64,000 bases of DNA, taken from contig CALMII010000055.1 of assembly GCA_937864115.1 (NCBI GenBank), positions 1 through 64,000 of the forward strand, in the 5' to 3' direction. This DNA comes from an uncultured Steroidobacter sp. GTDB lineage: Bacteria > Pseudomonadota > Gammaproteobacteria > Steroidobacterales > Steroidobacteraceae. Positions 27,183 through 34,154 of this stretch are shown here, piece after piece; position 1 is the stretch's first letter; every line of letters starts with the position of its first letter. The notes under the pieces were generated by a model, which ran no database searches, was not told the origin of the DNA, and was given only the letters and a program-made list of their open reading frames with translations. The translations under genes and the position numbers were made by a program.

Positions 27183-28166
27183 TTACCGGTTGACGTCGAC
27201 CACCACGCGCCCGCGGATCTTCCCCGACACGATCTCCTCGGCCGACTTCAGCGCATCGTTCAATCCCACCACCGTGCTGATGCGCTCGAGCGCCGCGATA
27301 TCCAGATCGCGCGCCAGGCGATCCCAGGCGGGTTTGCGCACGGCGGCCGGCGCCATGACGCTGTCGATGCCGAGCAGCGCGACGCCGCGCAGAATGAACG
27401 GCGCCACCGACGCCGGGAAATCCATGCCCTGCGCCAGGCCGCAGGCCGCCACCGCGCCGCGATACTTCGTCTGCGCGCAGGCATTGGCGAGCGTATGGCT
27501 GCCGACGGAGTCGACCACCGCGCCCCAGCGTTCCTTCTGCAGCGGCTTGCCCGGCTGCGAGAGTTCATTGCGATCGATCACGGTGCTGGCGCCGAGCGCC
27601 TTCAGATAGTCGGCTTCGCTGGCCTTGCCGGTCGAAGCGACGACGGTGAAGCCGGCCTTCGCGAGCAGGGCAATCGCCACGCTGCCGACGCCGCCCGAGG
27701 CACCCGTGACGAGCACTTCGCCGTTCGCCGGCGTCACGCCGAATTTCACCAGCGCCTCGACGCACAGCGCCGCCGTATAGCCGGCCGTGCCGATCGCCAT
27801 GGCCTGCTGGTTGCTGAAGCGATCGGGCACGCGCTGCAGCCACTCGGCATTGACGCGCGCCTTCTGTGCAAAGCCGCCCCAGTGCGTTTCGCCGACGCCC
27901 CAGCCGTTCAGCAGCACGCGGTCGCCCGCCTGCCATGCATCGCTCTGCGAGCTTTCGACGACGCCGGCGAAGTCGATGCCCGGCACCATCGGAAACTTGC
28001 GCACGACCGGCGATTTGCCCGTGATCGCAAGCCCGTCCTTGTAGTTGATCGTCGAGAAGTCGACGCGAACGGTGACGGGTGCTTCCGGCAGCTGCGCGTC
28101 ATCGACGTCGGTGAGCTGGACCGACTGAGCCCCGTCCTGCTTGTTGATCAGAATCGCCTTGAACAT
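27183..28166 (-). CDS. acuI: Acrylyl-CoA reductase/quinone oxidoreductase (AcuI/YhdH family)
   Basis: 327 residues from ATG 28166 (MFKAILINKQDGAQSVQL); the longer frame to 28250 runs through the operator. MDR-fold without zinc ligands: FSTINYKDGLAITGKSPVVR, FPMVPGIDFAGVV, LLNGWGVGETHWGGFAQKAR (the YhdH/AcuI signature), and cofactor motif VTGASGGVGSVAIALLAK. AcuI reduces acryloyl-CoA to propionyl-CoA with NADPH. That fits a propionyl-CoA-yielding island. The family also contains quinone reductases, so the substrate is likely rather than certain. The operator at 28244 is 78 bp upstream. Confidence 0.85.
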   Translation of the reverse strand: MFKAILINKQDGAQSVQLTDVDDAQLPEAPVTVRVDFSTINYKDGLAITGKSPVVRKFPMVPGIDFAGVVESSQSDAWQAGDRVLLNGWGVGETHWGGFAQKARVNAEWLQRVPDRFSNQQAMAIGTAGYTAALCVEALVKFGVTPANGEVLVTGASGGVGSVAIALLAKAGFTVVASTGKASEADYLKALGASTVIDRNELSQPGKPLQKERWGAVVDSVGSHTLANACAQTKYRGAVAACGLAQGMDFPASVAPFILRGVALLGIDSVMAPAAVRKPAWDRLARDLDIAALERISTVVGLNDALKSAEEIVSGKIRGRVVVDVNR

Positions 28167-28243
28167 CTGCGGGTCCTCGTAAATGGCGTCGGTACGATCG
28201 GTGGAAATCGGGCCGGGAACCCTAACCGAGGGGTCCGATGTAG

Positions 28244-28259
28244 TCAACAATGCTGTTGA
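28244..28259. promoter_or_regulatory. TetR-type operator, site 4
   Basis: TCAACAATGCTGTTGA, one mismatch to the consensus, with both half-sites perfect. It lies 78 bp upstream of the acuI-like gene, in the 357-bp divergent gap to the ferredoxin gene. Apart from this site and site 5 the gap holds no visible gene. Confidence 0.8.
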
Positions 28260-28369
28260 TTACTGTCATGTCGCCGCATCGCGATTGCAGCTACGGACAT
28301 GTTCGAGGACAGGCCGTCCCCGCTGCCCATGTGAGGCGATGCACTCATTTACCGCGCGCCGGTTGACTA

Positions 28370-28385
28370 TCAACACCGGTGTCTA
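28370..28385. promoter_or_regulatory. TetR-type operator, site 5 (degenerate)
   Basis: TCAACACCGGTGTCTA; left half perfect, right half degenerate. It lies about 139 bp upstream of the ferredoxin gene. A further GTTGAC half-site precedes it at 28363. Confidence 0.55.
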
Positions 28386-28523
28386 TTAGCTTGAAATCGG
28401 GCGGCACGGCCCCGCGAATTCCACGCGGGCGGCTGGCCGATTCTCCGCAGAACAAGTTCGCACGCACGTCGGTCCGCTGCGCGGCAGCGATGTCGTGTGC
28501 GCCGGCACCGAGAAAGAACGACG

Positions 28524-28844
28524 ATGTCAAAGTTGATTGTGGCGACGCGCACGGGCGATGAAATGGTCATCGAAAGCGGCAAGCCCGGGCGCACCGTGAT
28601 GGAAATGATGCGCGACGAAGGCGTGCCCGATCTGCTGGCGCTGTGCGGCGGCAGCCGTTCGTGCGCCACGTGTCACGTCTGGGTCGATCCGGCATTTGCG
28701 GATCGCTTCCCGCCCGCCGTGGAAGAAGAAGAGGAACTGCTGGACAGCTCCAGCCATCGCCAGCCGACGTCGCGACTGTCGTGCCAGCTCAAGTGGTCGG
28801 ACGATCTCGACGGCCTGCGCGTCACGCTCGCTCCCGACGATTGA
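28524..28844 (+). CDS. [2Fe-2S] ferredoxin (adrenodoxin/putidaredoxin type)
   Basis: 106 residues from ATG 28524. Cluster ligands: Cys in LALCGGSRSCATCHVW near residues 39-48 (CxxxxxCxxC) and the fourth Cys in SRLSCQLKW near 86. Acidic residues after HVWVDP (VEEEEELLD) fit the partner-binding helix. This is the class that donates electrons to cytochrome P450s or Rieske oxygenases. No oxygenase is in the window. The likely reductase partner is encoded at 30731, separated by the TetR and an SDR gene. Confidence 0.88.
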   Translation: MSKLIVATRTGDEMVIESGKPGRTVMEMMRDEGVPDLLALCGGSRSCATCHVWVDPAFADRFPPAVEEEEELLDSSSHRQPTSRLSCQLKWSDDLDGLRVTLAPDD

Positions 28845-28894
28845 CCGACCGGACTGCGTACGGCGATTCCCTGCCGCCGGGTCCGAAAAACTAG

Positions 28895-28910
28895 TCGACA
28901 GCACTGTTGA
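28895..28910. promoter_or_regulatory. TetR-type operator, site 6
   Basis: TCGACAGCACTGTTGA, about 127 bp upstream of the tetR start, consistent with autoregulation. Confidence 0.7.
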
Positions 28911-29036
28911 TCAGCTATCCTTTGCCCTGCCTGCGCAGGCTGCCGCTCCGTCGTGCACGCAGGCACGGTGCGCAAAGTCCATGCGACTTCGACTAACATT
29001 CGGCGCAGGGAGTCTAGTGTGGGATCCACAGGCAAC

Positions 29037-29720
29037 ATGGCAGACAATCAGAATGCCCGTGAAAGACGGGCCCGCAGAAAGCGCGATCCGGAAGGGACTC
29101 GCGAAGCGATTCTGGAAGCTGCGCGCGAAGTCCTCGCACAGGACGGCAAGGAAGGGCTCAGCGTCGCGCAGGTGGCGCAGCGCGCGGGCGTGAATCGCGG
29201 CACCGCCTATCAGCACTTCCAGACGCGCGAGCAGCTCATCGAAGCCACGGCGACCTGGGTCAGCGAAAAGCTCTACAAGGCCGTGTTCGGCGACCAGGCC
29301 ACCGCCGCCGACCAGCCCGTCGAAAACATCAATGTCGAGTCGGTGAATGGCCATCTCGCCGAGTTCGCCATGGAGAACCCGGCCCTCGGACGCGTGTGGC
29401 TGCTCGAAGTCCTGAGCTCCCGGCGGCCCGCCAACGATCCGTTCTGGCGCCAGTACGAATCCAATTTCGAGCGCTTCGCGGCCACCGAACTGGCGCAGTC
29501 GAACATCGATGCGGAAGTGCTGTCCGTGCTGATCCTTGCCGGCACGTTCATCTGGCCGGTCTGGGCGCGCGCGCATGCGCGCACCGCCAAGGAGCGCCAG
29601 CAGATGGCCGACCGTTTCACCCGCGAAATCCTGCGGCTGTGTCTGCACGGCACCATGCGGCCGGAGAAGTACTCCGAGCTCGACGCCCGCGTCACCAGGA
29701 AGCCGCCGAAGCGCACCTGA
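29037..29720 (+). CDS. TetR-family transcriptional regulator
   Basis: 227 residues from ATG 29037. The N-terminus is very basic (RERRARRKRDPEG), followed by the TetR helix-turn-helix: TREAILEAAREVLAQDG, LSVAQVAQRAGVNRGTAYQHF, and QTREQLIEATATWV. The C-terminal 150 residues are a helical ligand domain without a recognised specificity. The 16-bp palindrome found seven times in the 18.4-29.8 kb gaps, including just upstream of this gene, is the expected size for a TetR dimer site. I infer it represses the CoA-transferase, SDR, MFS, E2-mmsA, acuI and ferredoxin units and itself, with an acyl-CoA or acid intermediate as inducer. Confidence 0.88.
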   Translation: MADNQNARERRARRKRDPEGTREAILEAAREVLAQDGKEGLSVAQVAQRAGVNRGTAYQHFQTREQLIEATATWVSEKLYKAVFGDQATAADQPVENINVESVNGHLAEFAMENPALGRVWLLEVLSSRRPANDPFWRQYESNFERFAATELAQSNIDAEVLSVLILAGTFIWPVWARAHARTAKERQQMADRFTREILRLCLHGTMRPEKYSELDARVTRKPPKRT

Positions 29721-29755
29721 CACAATCCCTGCTTTCCCCGGTTCGCGCGCGTTGA

Positions 29756-29771
29756 TGAACAACGCTGTTGA
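29756..29771. promoter_or_regulatory. TetR-type operator, site 7
   Basis: TGAACAACGCTGTTGA, one mismatch to the consensus, about 169 bp upstream of the SDR at 29940. Confidence 0.75.
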
Positions 29772-29939
29772 CTTGTAGAATCCGGCCTCGTCAGGGGGGA
29801 ATGACGGCGCCCGGAATGCTGCGTACGCAGCATGAAATCCCGCCGGCCTCCTTCCTCCTGCCCGTGATGTACCGTCGCTCGCCGCAGCGATGTTCTGCGC
29901 CCGGCGGGCGCGCAACGATTTTCAACGAGGCACCAAGAC

Positions 29940-30695
29940 ATGTCGCTGGCAGGAAAGACGGTCATCGTGACGGGCGCGGCGTCGGGCATCGGCCTGGCCA
30001 CGGCGCAACGCTTCGCGCGCGAAGGTTCGAAGGTCGCGATCTGGGACATCAATGAAGACGGCGCGAACAAGGCGGCCGCCGACATCGTCGCCGCCGGCGG
30101 CAAGGCGATCGCCAGCCGCGTCGATATCTCCAGCCGCGCGCAGGTCGACGCCGCCGTGGCGCGCATCCATCAGGAGTTCGGCCCGGTGAACGTGCTGGTG
30201 AACAACGCCGGCATCACGGATTTCACGCCGTTCATGGAGATGACCGAGGAGCGCTGGGATCGCATCATGTCGATCAACCTCAAGAGCATGCTGGTCTGCA
30301 CCCAGGCGGTGGTGCCGGACATGCTGGCGGCGCAGTGGGGCCGCATCATCAACATTTCCTCGTCGAGCGCCCAGACCGGATCGGCGCGCATGACGGCCTA
30401 TGCCGCCTCCAAGGGCGGCGTGATCGCTTTCACCAAGGCGCTGGCGCAGGAACTCGCGCCTACGGGCATCACCGTCAACAACGTGCCGCCGGGTTTCGTC
30501 GATACGCCGATGCTGCGCGGCGAAGGTGTTGCAGGCATGGGCGTCGGCGTCGATGTCGTGGCGAAGAATTCGCCCATGCGTCGCCCCGGCCGCCCGGAAA
30601 ACATTGCCGCTGCCTGCACCTTCCTTGCCTCGGACGATGCCGATTACATCACCGGGCACACATTGAGCGTCAACGGCGGCCGCTACTCCAATTAA
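29940..30695 (+). CDS. SDR family oxidoreductase (FabG-like)
   Basis: 251 residues. Motifs: TGAASGIGLATAQRFAREG near residue 12, WDINEDG (Asp for NAD), NNAGITDF near 88, catalytic Ser in INISSSSAQTG and YAASKGG (YxxxK) near 155, and NNVPPGFVDTPM. C-terminal TGHTLSVNGGRYSN is typical of FabG-like enzymes. It would reduce or oxidise a hydroxyl group at the acyl-CoA or ring level. It is expressed behind operator site 7 and is followed 35 bp later by the ferredoxin reductase gene, so the two are probably one unit. Confidence 0.87.
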   Translation: MSLAGKTVIVTGAASGIGLATAQRFAREGSKVAIWDINEDGANKAAADIVAAGGKAIASRVDISSRAQVDAAVARIHQEFGPVNVLVNNAGITDFTPFMEMTEERWDRIMSINLKSMLVCTQAVVPDMLAAQWGRIINISSSSAQTGSARMTAYAASKGGVIAFTKALAQELAPTGITVNNVPPGFVDTPMLRGEGVAGMGVGVDVVAKNSPMRRPGRPENIAAACTFLASDDADYITGHTLSVNGGRYSN

Positions 30696-30730
30696 ACTCG
30701 CGGCCTCCATCAGCGGACTTGAGAGCAGGC

Positions 30731-31978
30731 ATGGCGCAGCCGACGGTCGTGATCATCGGGGCAGGGCAGGCGGGATTTCAGGTCGCCGTCTCCCTGCGGG
30801 AACTGCACTACGACGGCCGGATCGTCGTCATCGGCGACGAACCGCATGCGCCGTACCAGCGCCCGCCGCTGTCGAAGATCTATCTGCTGGGCGAATGCAC
30901 CGACGAGCAGCTGCTGCTGCGGCCGGCGACGTACTACGCGCAGCACGGCATCGACCTGATCACCGGCAAGCGCGCGGTCGCGATCGACCGCAGCCGGCGC
31001 AAGGTCGCGCTCGAAGACGACTCCGTCATCGACTACGACCATCTGGTGCTGGCGATGGGCGCGCGCAACCGCCCGTTGCCCGTGCCGGGCGCCGATCTGC
31101 CCAACGTGTGTTTCCTGCGCACGATGGATGAAGCCGCCGCCTTGAAGGCGCGGCTGTCGCATACGAAATCCGCCGTCGTCATTGGCGCCGGCTTCATCGG
31201 TCTGGAATTCGCGGCCTCGGCCAGGAAGCAGGGCATCGACGTCACGGTGCTGGATGTCGCAGACCGGCCGATGGCGCGTGCGCTGTCGAAGACCATGTCG
31301 GCCGTGTTCATGCGCGAACACGAGAAGCTCGGCATCAAGCTCAGGTTCAAGACGCAGGTCATGCACCTGCTCGGCGGGCCGGAGGGCGTGAGCGCCGTCG
31401 AAACCGTCGATGGCCAGGTGCTGCCGGCGGACCTGGTCGTGATCGGCATCGGCGTGATTCCGAACGTCGATCTCGCCGCGACCTGCGATCTCGCGGTCGA
31501 GAACGGCATCGTCGTCGACGAATTCCTGCAGACCAGCGATCCGTACATCAGCGCCGTCGGCGACATCGCCGCGCATCCGAATCCTTATGCGCCCGGGGCG
31601 CGCGTGCGGCTCGAATCGATACAGAACGCGTCCGACCAGGCACGCTGCGTTGCCGCGCGCATCATGGGTCAGCAGCCGGCCGCCTACGATGCGCTGCCCT
31701 GGTTCTGGAGCACGCAGGGGCCGCTCAAGCTGCAGATGGCGGGCATGCCGGCGGCGGACTGCGAAGAAGTCTTCCGCGGCGAACCTGGCGGCAGCGTCTG
31801 TTCCGTCTTCCTGTTCCGCGGCGACAAGCTCGTGTGCGTCGAAACGCTGAATCGCCCGGCCGAACACATGCTGGCCCGCAAGCTGATCGCGCAGCGCATA
31901 CCCGTCACGCCGCAGCAGGTGGCCGATCTCAAGTTCGATCTGAAGTCGCTGCTGCCGAAGCCGCCCGCTGCGGCATAG
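30731..31978 (+). CDS. FAD-dependent ferredoxin reductase (rhodocoxin/putidaredoxin reductase type)
   Basis: 415 residues. FAD motif VVIIGAGQAGFQVAVSLRE at the N-terminus, HAPYQRPPLSKIYLLG near residue 38, NAD motif VVIGAGFIGLEFAASARKQG near 150, and SAVGDIAAHPNP near 275. The C-terminal domain (FWSTQGPLKLQMAG) is typical of reductases for P450 or oxygenase [2Fe-2S] ferredoxins. It would pass electrons from NADH to the ferredoxin encoded at 28524. The terminal oxygenase is not in the window. Confidence 0.88.
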   Translation: MAQPTVVIIGAGQAGFQVAVSLRELHYDGRIVVIGDEPHAPYQRPPLSKIYLLGECTDEQLLLRPATYYAQHGIDLITGKRAVAIDRSRRKVALEDDSVIDYDHLVLAMGARNRPLPVPGADLPNVCFLRTMDEAAALKARLSHTKSAVVIGAGFIGLEFAASARKQGIDVTVLDVADRPMARALSKTMSAVFMREHEKLGIKLRFKTQVMHLLGGPEGVSAVETVDGQVLPADLVVIGIGVIPNVDLAATCDLAVENGIVVDEFLQTSDPYISAVGDIAAHPNPYAPGARVRLESIQNASDQARCVAARIMGQQPAAYDALPWFWSTQGPLKLQMAGMPAADCEEVFRGEPGGSVCSVFLFRGDKLVCVETLNRPAEHMLARKLIAQRIPVTPQQVADLKFDLKSLLPKPPAAA

Positions 31979-31994
31979 CTACGAGGAGTCGCCC

Positions 31995-32687
31995 GTGGAT
32001 CTGTCAGGCAAACGAATCGTCGTCACGGGTGCGTTTGGCGTGCTCGGCGCTGCTGTCAGCGCGGCGGCGAAGGCGGCGGGCGCCCGCGTCGCGTGTGTCG
32101 ACTTCGCGCCGGCATCGAAGGCGCCGGCAGCGCTCAGGGATGCCGTGCTGATCGGCGATGCCGATCTCGGCGCGCCGGCTGCTGCGAAGGCTGCGATCGA
32201 AACCGCGGCCGCAAAGCTCGGCGGACTCGACGGCATCGTGAATATCGCCGGCGGTTTCCGCTGGGAAAAGATTGCCGATGGCGATCCTGCGACCTGGGAT
32301 TTCATGTTCAACGTGAACGTTCGCACGGCGGTGAATGCCACGCGGGCGGCGCTGCCGTTGCTGACGTCCGGCGGCGCGCGCGTCGTGAACATCGGCGCGG
32401 CCGGCGCGATCAAGGCGGCGACCGGCATGGGCGCGTATGCGGCATCGAAGGCCGGCGTCGCGAAGTTCACCGAAGCGCTGGCCGATGAACTGAAGGACGG
32501 CGGCGTGACGGTCAACGCCATCCTGCCGAGCATCATCGACACGCCGGTGAATCGCGCCGACATGCCGGATGCCGAGTTCGATCGCTGGGTGAAGCCGCAG
32601 CAGGTGGCCGATCTGGTCGTGTTCCCGTTGTCCGATCGCGCGACTGCCATCACCGGGGCGCTCATTCCCATCACCGGGCGCGTCTGA
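31995..32687 (+). CDS. SDR family oxidoreductase, short form
   Basis: 230 residues starting at GTG 31995 with GAGGAG 7 bp upstream. Cofactor motif VVTGAFGVLGAAVSAAAKAAG (the usual second glycine positions are loosely kept), VDFAPASK, NIAGGFRWE in place of NNAG, catalytic region NIGAAGAIKAATGMGAYAASK, then NAILPSIIDTPVNR. The Ser of the SDR triad is replaced by Ala in the IGAAGA segment, which is unusual; the Tyr and Lys remain. It begins 16 bp after the ferredoxin reductase gene. Activity is plausible but the weakened triad lowers certainty. Confidence 0.8.
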   Translation: MDLSGKRIVVTGAFGVLGAAVSAAAKAAGARVACVDFAPASKAPAALRDAVLIGDADLGAPAAAKAAIETAAAKLGGLDGIVNIAGGFRWEKIADGDPATWDFMFNVNVRTAVNATRAALPLLTSGGARVVNIGAAGAIKAATGMGAYAASKAGVAKFTEALADELKDGGVTVNAILPSIIDTPVNRADMPDAEFDRWVKPQQVADLVVFPLSDRATAITGALIPITGRV

Positions 32688-32738
32688 TGAAAACCAGACG
32701 CTGCAGTACTCGCGTGGGCATCTGTTCGATGTTCTGAT

Positions 32739-32825
32739 TGTGGGGCCGGCTTCAGCTGGCCTCTTCCTGTAGGTCAGGCTTTAGCCTGACTCCTTAAATA
32801 AGGCCGGCTGAAGCCGGCCCCACAG
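32739..32825. repeat. REP-like half element followed by full inverted copy
   Basis: TGTGGGGCCGGCTTCAGCTG (half) is followed by a full copy CTGTAGG to CCCCACAG (32767-32825). The two together form a larger hairpin in the convergent gap before prpF. Confidence 0.85.
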
Positions 32826-32840
32826 GGAAGAGAGCCTGTA

Positions 32841-34034
32841 CTAAAACGAATCCCCCGGCACACGCACGAATCCTTCCATCAACACGCGCGCGCTGCGGCT
32901 CATGATCGCCCTGGTCACGGTCCATTCGCCGTCGACCTGTGTCGCCTGCGCACCGACGCGCAGCGTGCCAGACGGATGACCGAAGCGCACCGCTTCATGT
33001 GCGCGACCGCCGGCGGCGAGGCTGACCAGCGTGCCGGGAATCGCCGCCGCCGTGCCGATGGCAACGGCGGCCGTGCCCATCATGGCGTGATGCAGCTTGC
33101 CCATCGACAGCGCACGCACCAGCAGATCGACGTCGCTCGTCTGCACTTTCTTGCCGCTCGATGAAACGTAGTCAGTCGGCGGTGCGACGAACGCCACCTT
33201 CGGCGTGTGCTGACGCTTCGCGGCTTCCTCGACGCTCTTGATGAGCCCCATGCGGATCGCGCCGTGCGCACGGATGGTCTCGAACATCGCGAGCGCCCTG
33301 GCGTCGCCGTTGATCGCATCCTGCAGTTCCGTGCCCTTGTAACCGAGGGCATCGGCATTGACGAAGATCGTCGGAATGCCGGCATTGATCATCGTTGCCT
33401 TCAGCGTGCCGACACCCGGAACGTCCAGATCGTCGATCAGATTGCCGGTGGGGAATATCGAGCCGCCGCCATCACCTTCGCCCTCGTCGGCGGGATCGAT
33501 GAATTCAAGCTGCACTTCTGCGGCCGGGAACGTCACGCCGTCGAGTTCGAAGTCGCCCGTCTCCTGCACGACGCCATCGGTGATTGGCACGTGCGCGATG
33601 ATCGACTTGTTGATGTTGGCCTGCCAGATGCGGATCGTCGCCACGCCGTTCTTCGGAATGCGACTCGGATCGACGAGACCATTGCTGATCGCAAACGGCC
33701 CGACCGCCGCTGACAGATTGCCGCAGTTGCCGCTCCAGTCGACGAAGGCCTTGTCGATCGACACCTGGCCGAACAGGTAGTCGACGTCGTGATCCGGCTT
33801 CGCGCTCTTCGACAGAATCACCGTCTTGCTGGTGCTCGAAGTCGCACCGCCCATGCCATCGATCTGCTTGCCGTACGGATCGGGACTGCCGATCACGCGC
33901 AGCAGCAGCCTGTCGCGCGCCTCGCCCGGCTTCTGGCAGCGCTCGGGCAGATCCTGCAGGCGGAAGAACACGCCCTTGCTGGTGCCGCCGCGGATGTAGG
34001 TGGCGGGGACTTTGATCTGCGGTACGTGGGGCAT
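32841..34034 (-). CDS. prpF: 2-methylaconitate cis-trans isomerase PrpF
   Basis: 397 residues from ATG 34034 (MPHVPQIKVPATYIRGGTSK). Signature segments: YIRGGTSKGVFFRLQDLP, DGMGGATSSTSKTVILSKS, DWSGNCGNLSAAVGPFAI (with the catalytic Cys region), and a second half with VNADALGYKGTEL and HHAMMGTAAVAIGTAAAIPG. PrpF isomerises the trans-methylaconitate-type product made by AcnD so that the cycle can continue; it is only found where acnD replaces prpD. It is last in the operon, separated from acnD by 120 bp holding a hairpin repeat. Confidence 0.93.
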   Translation of the reverse strand: MPHVPQIKVPATYIRGGTSKGVFFRLQDLPERCQKPGEARDRLLLRVIGSPDPYGKQIDGMGGATSSTSKTVILSKSAKPDHDVDYLFGQVSIDKAFVDWSGNCGNLSAAVGPFAISNGLVDPSRIPKNGVATIRIWQANINKSIIAHVPITDGVVQETGDFELDGVTFPAAEVQLEFIDPADEGEGDGGGSIFPTGNLIDDLDVPGVGTLKATMINAGIPTIFVNADALGYKGTELQDAINGDARALAMFETIRAHGAIRMGLIKSVEEAAKRQHTPKVAFVAPPTDYVSSSGKKVQTSDVDLLVRALSMGKLHHAMMGTAAVAIGTAAAIPGTLVSLAAGGRAHEAVRFGHPSGTLRVGAQATQVDGEWTVTRAIMSRSARVLMEGFVRVPGDSF

Positions 34035-34061
34035 GGTTTGTTGTCTCGGATGGAAGAGAAT

Positions 34062-34139
34062 GGCCGCAAAAAAGCGCAAGGAACACAAAGTAGGAAGAAC
34101 AATTTCCTTACTTTGTGATTCTTGCGCCTTTTTGCGGCT
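34062..34139. repeat. Hairpin repeat inside the prp operon
   Basis: Arms ggccgcaaaaaagcgcaag and cttgcgcctttttgcggct, with a further inner stem (cacaaagtaggaa / ttactttgtg). Same family as the inner hairpin at 8575-8644. It sits between acnD and prpF and may reduce or stabilise downstream mRNA. Confidence 0.85.
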
Positions 34140-34154
34140 ATTTCTCCTTCTGTC

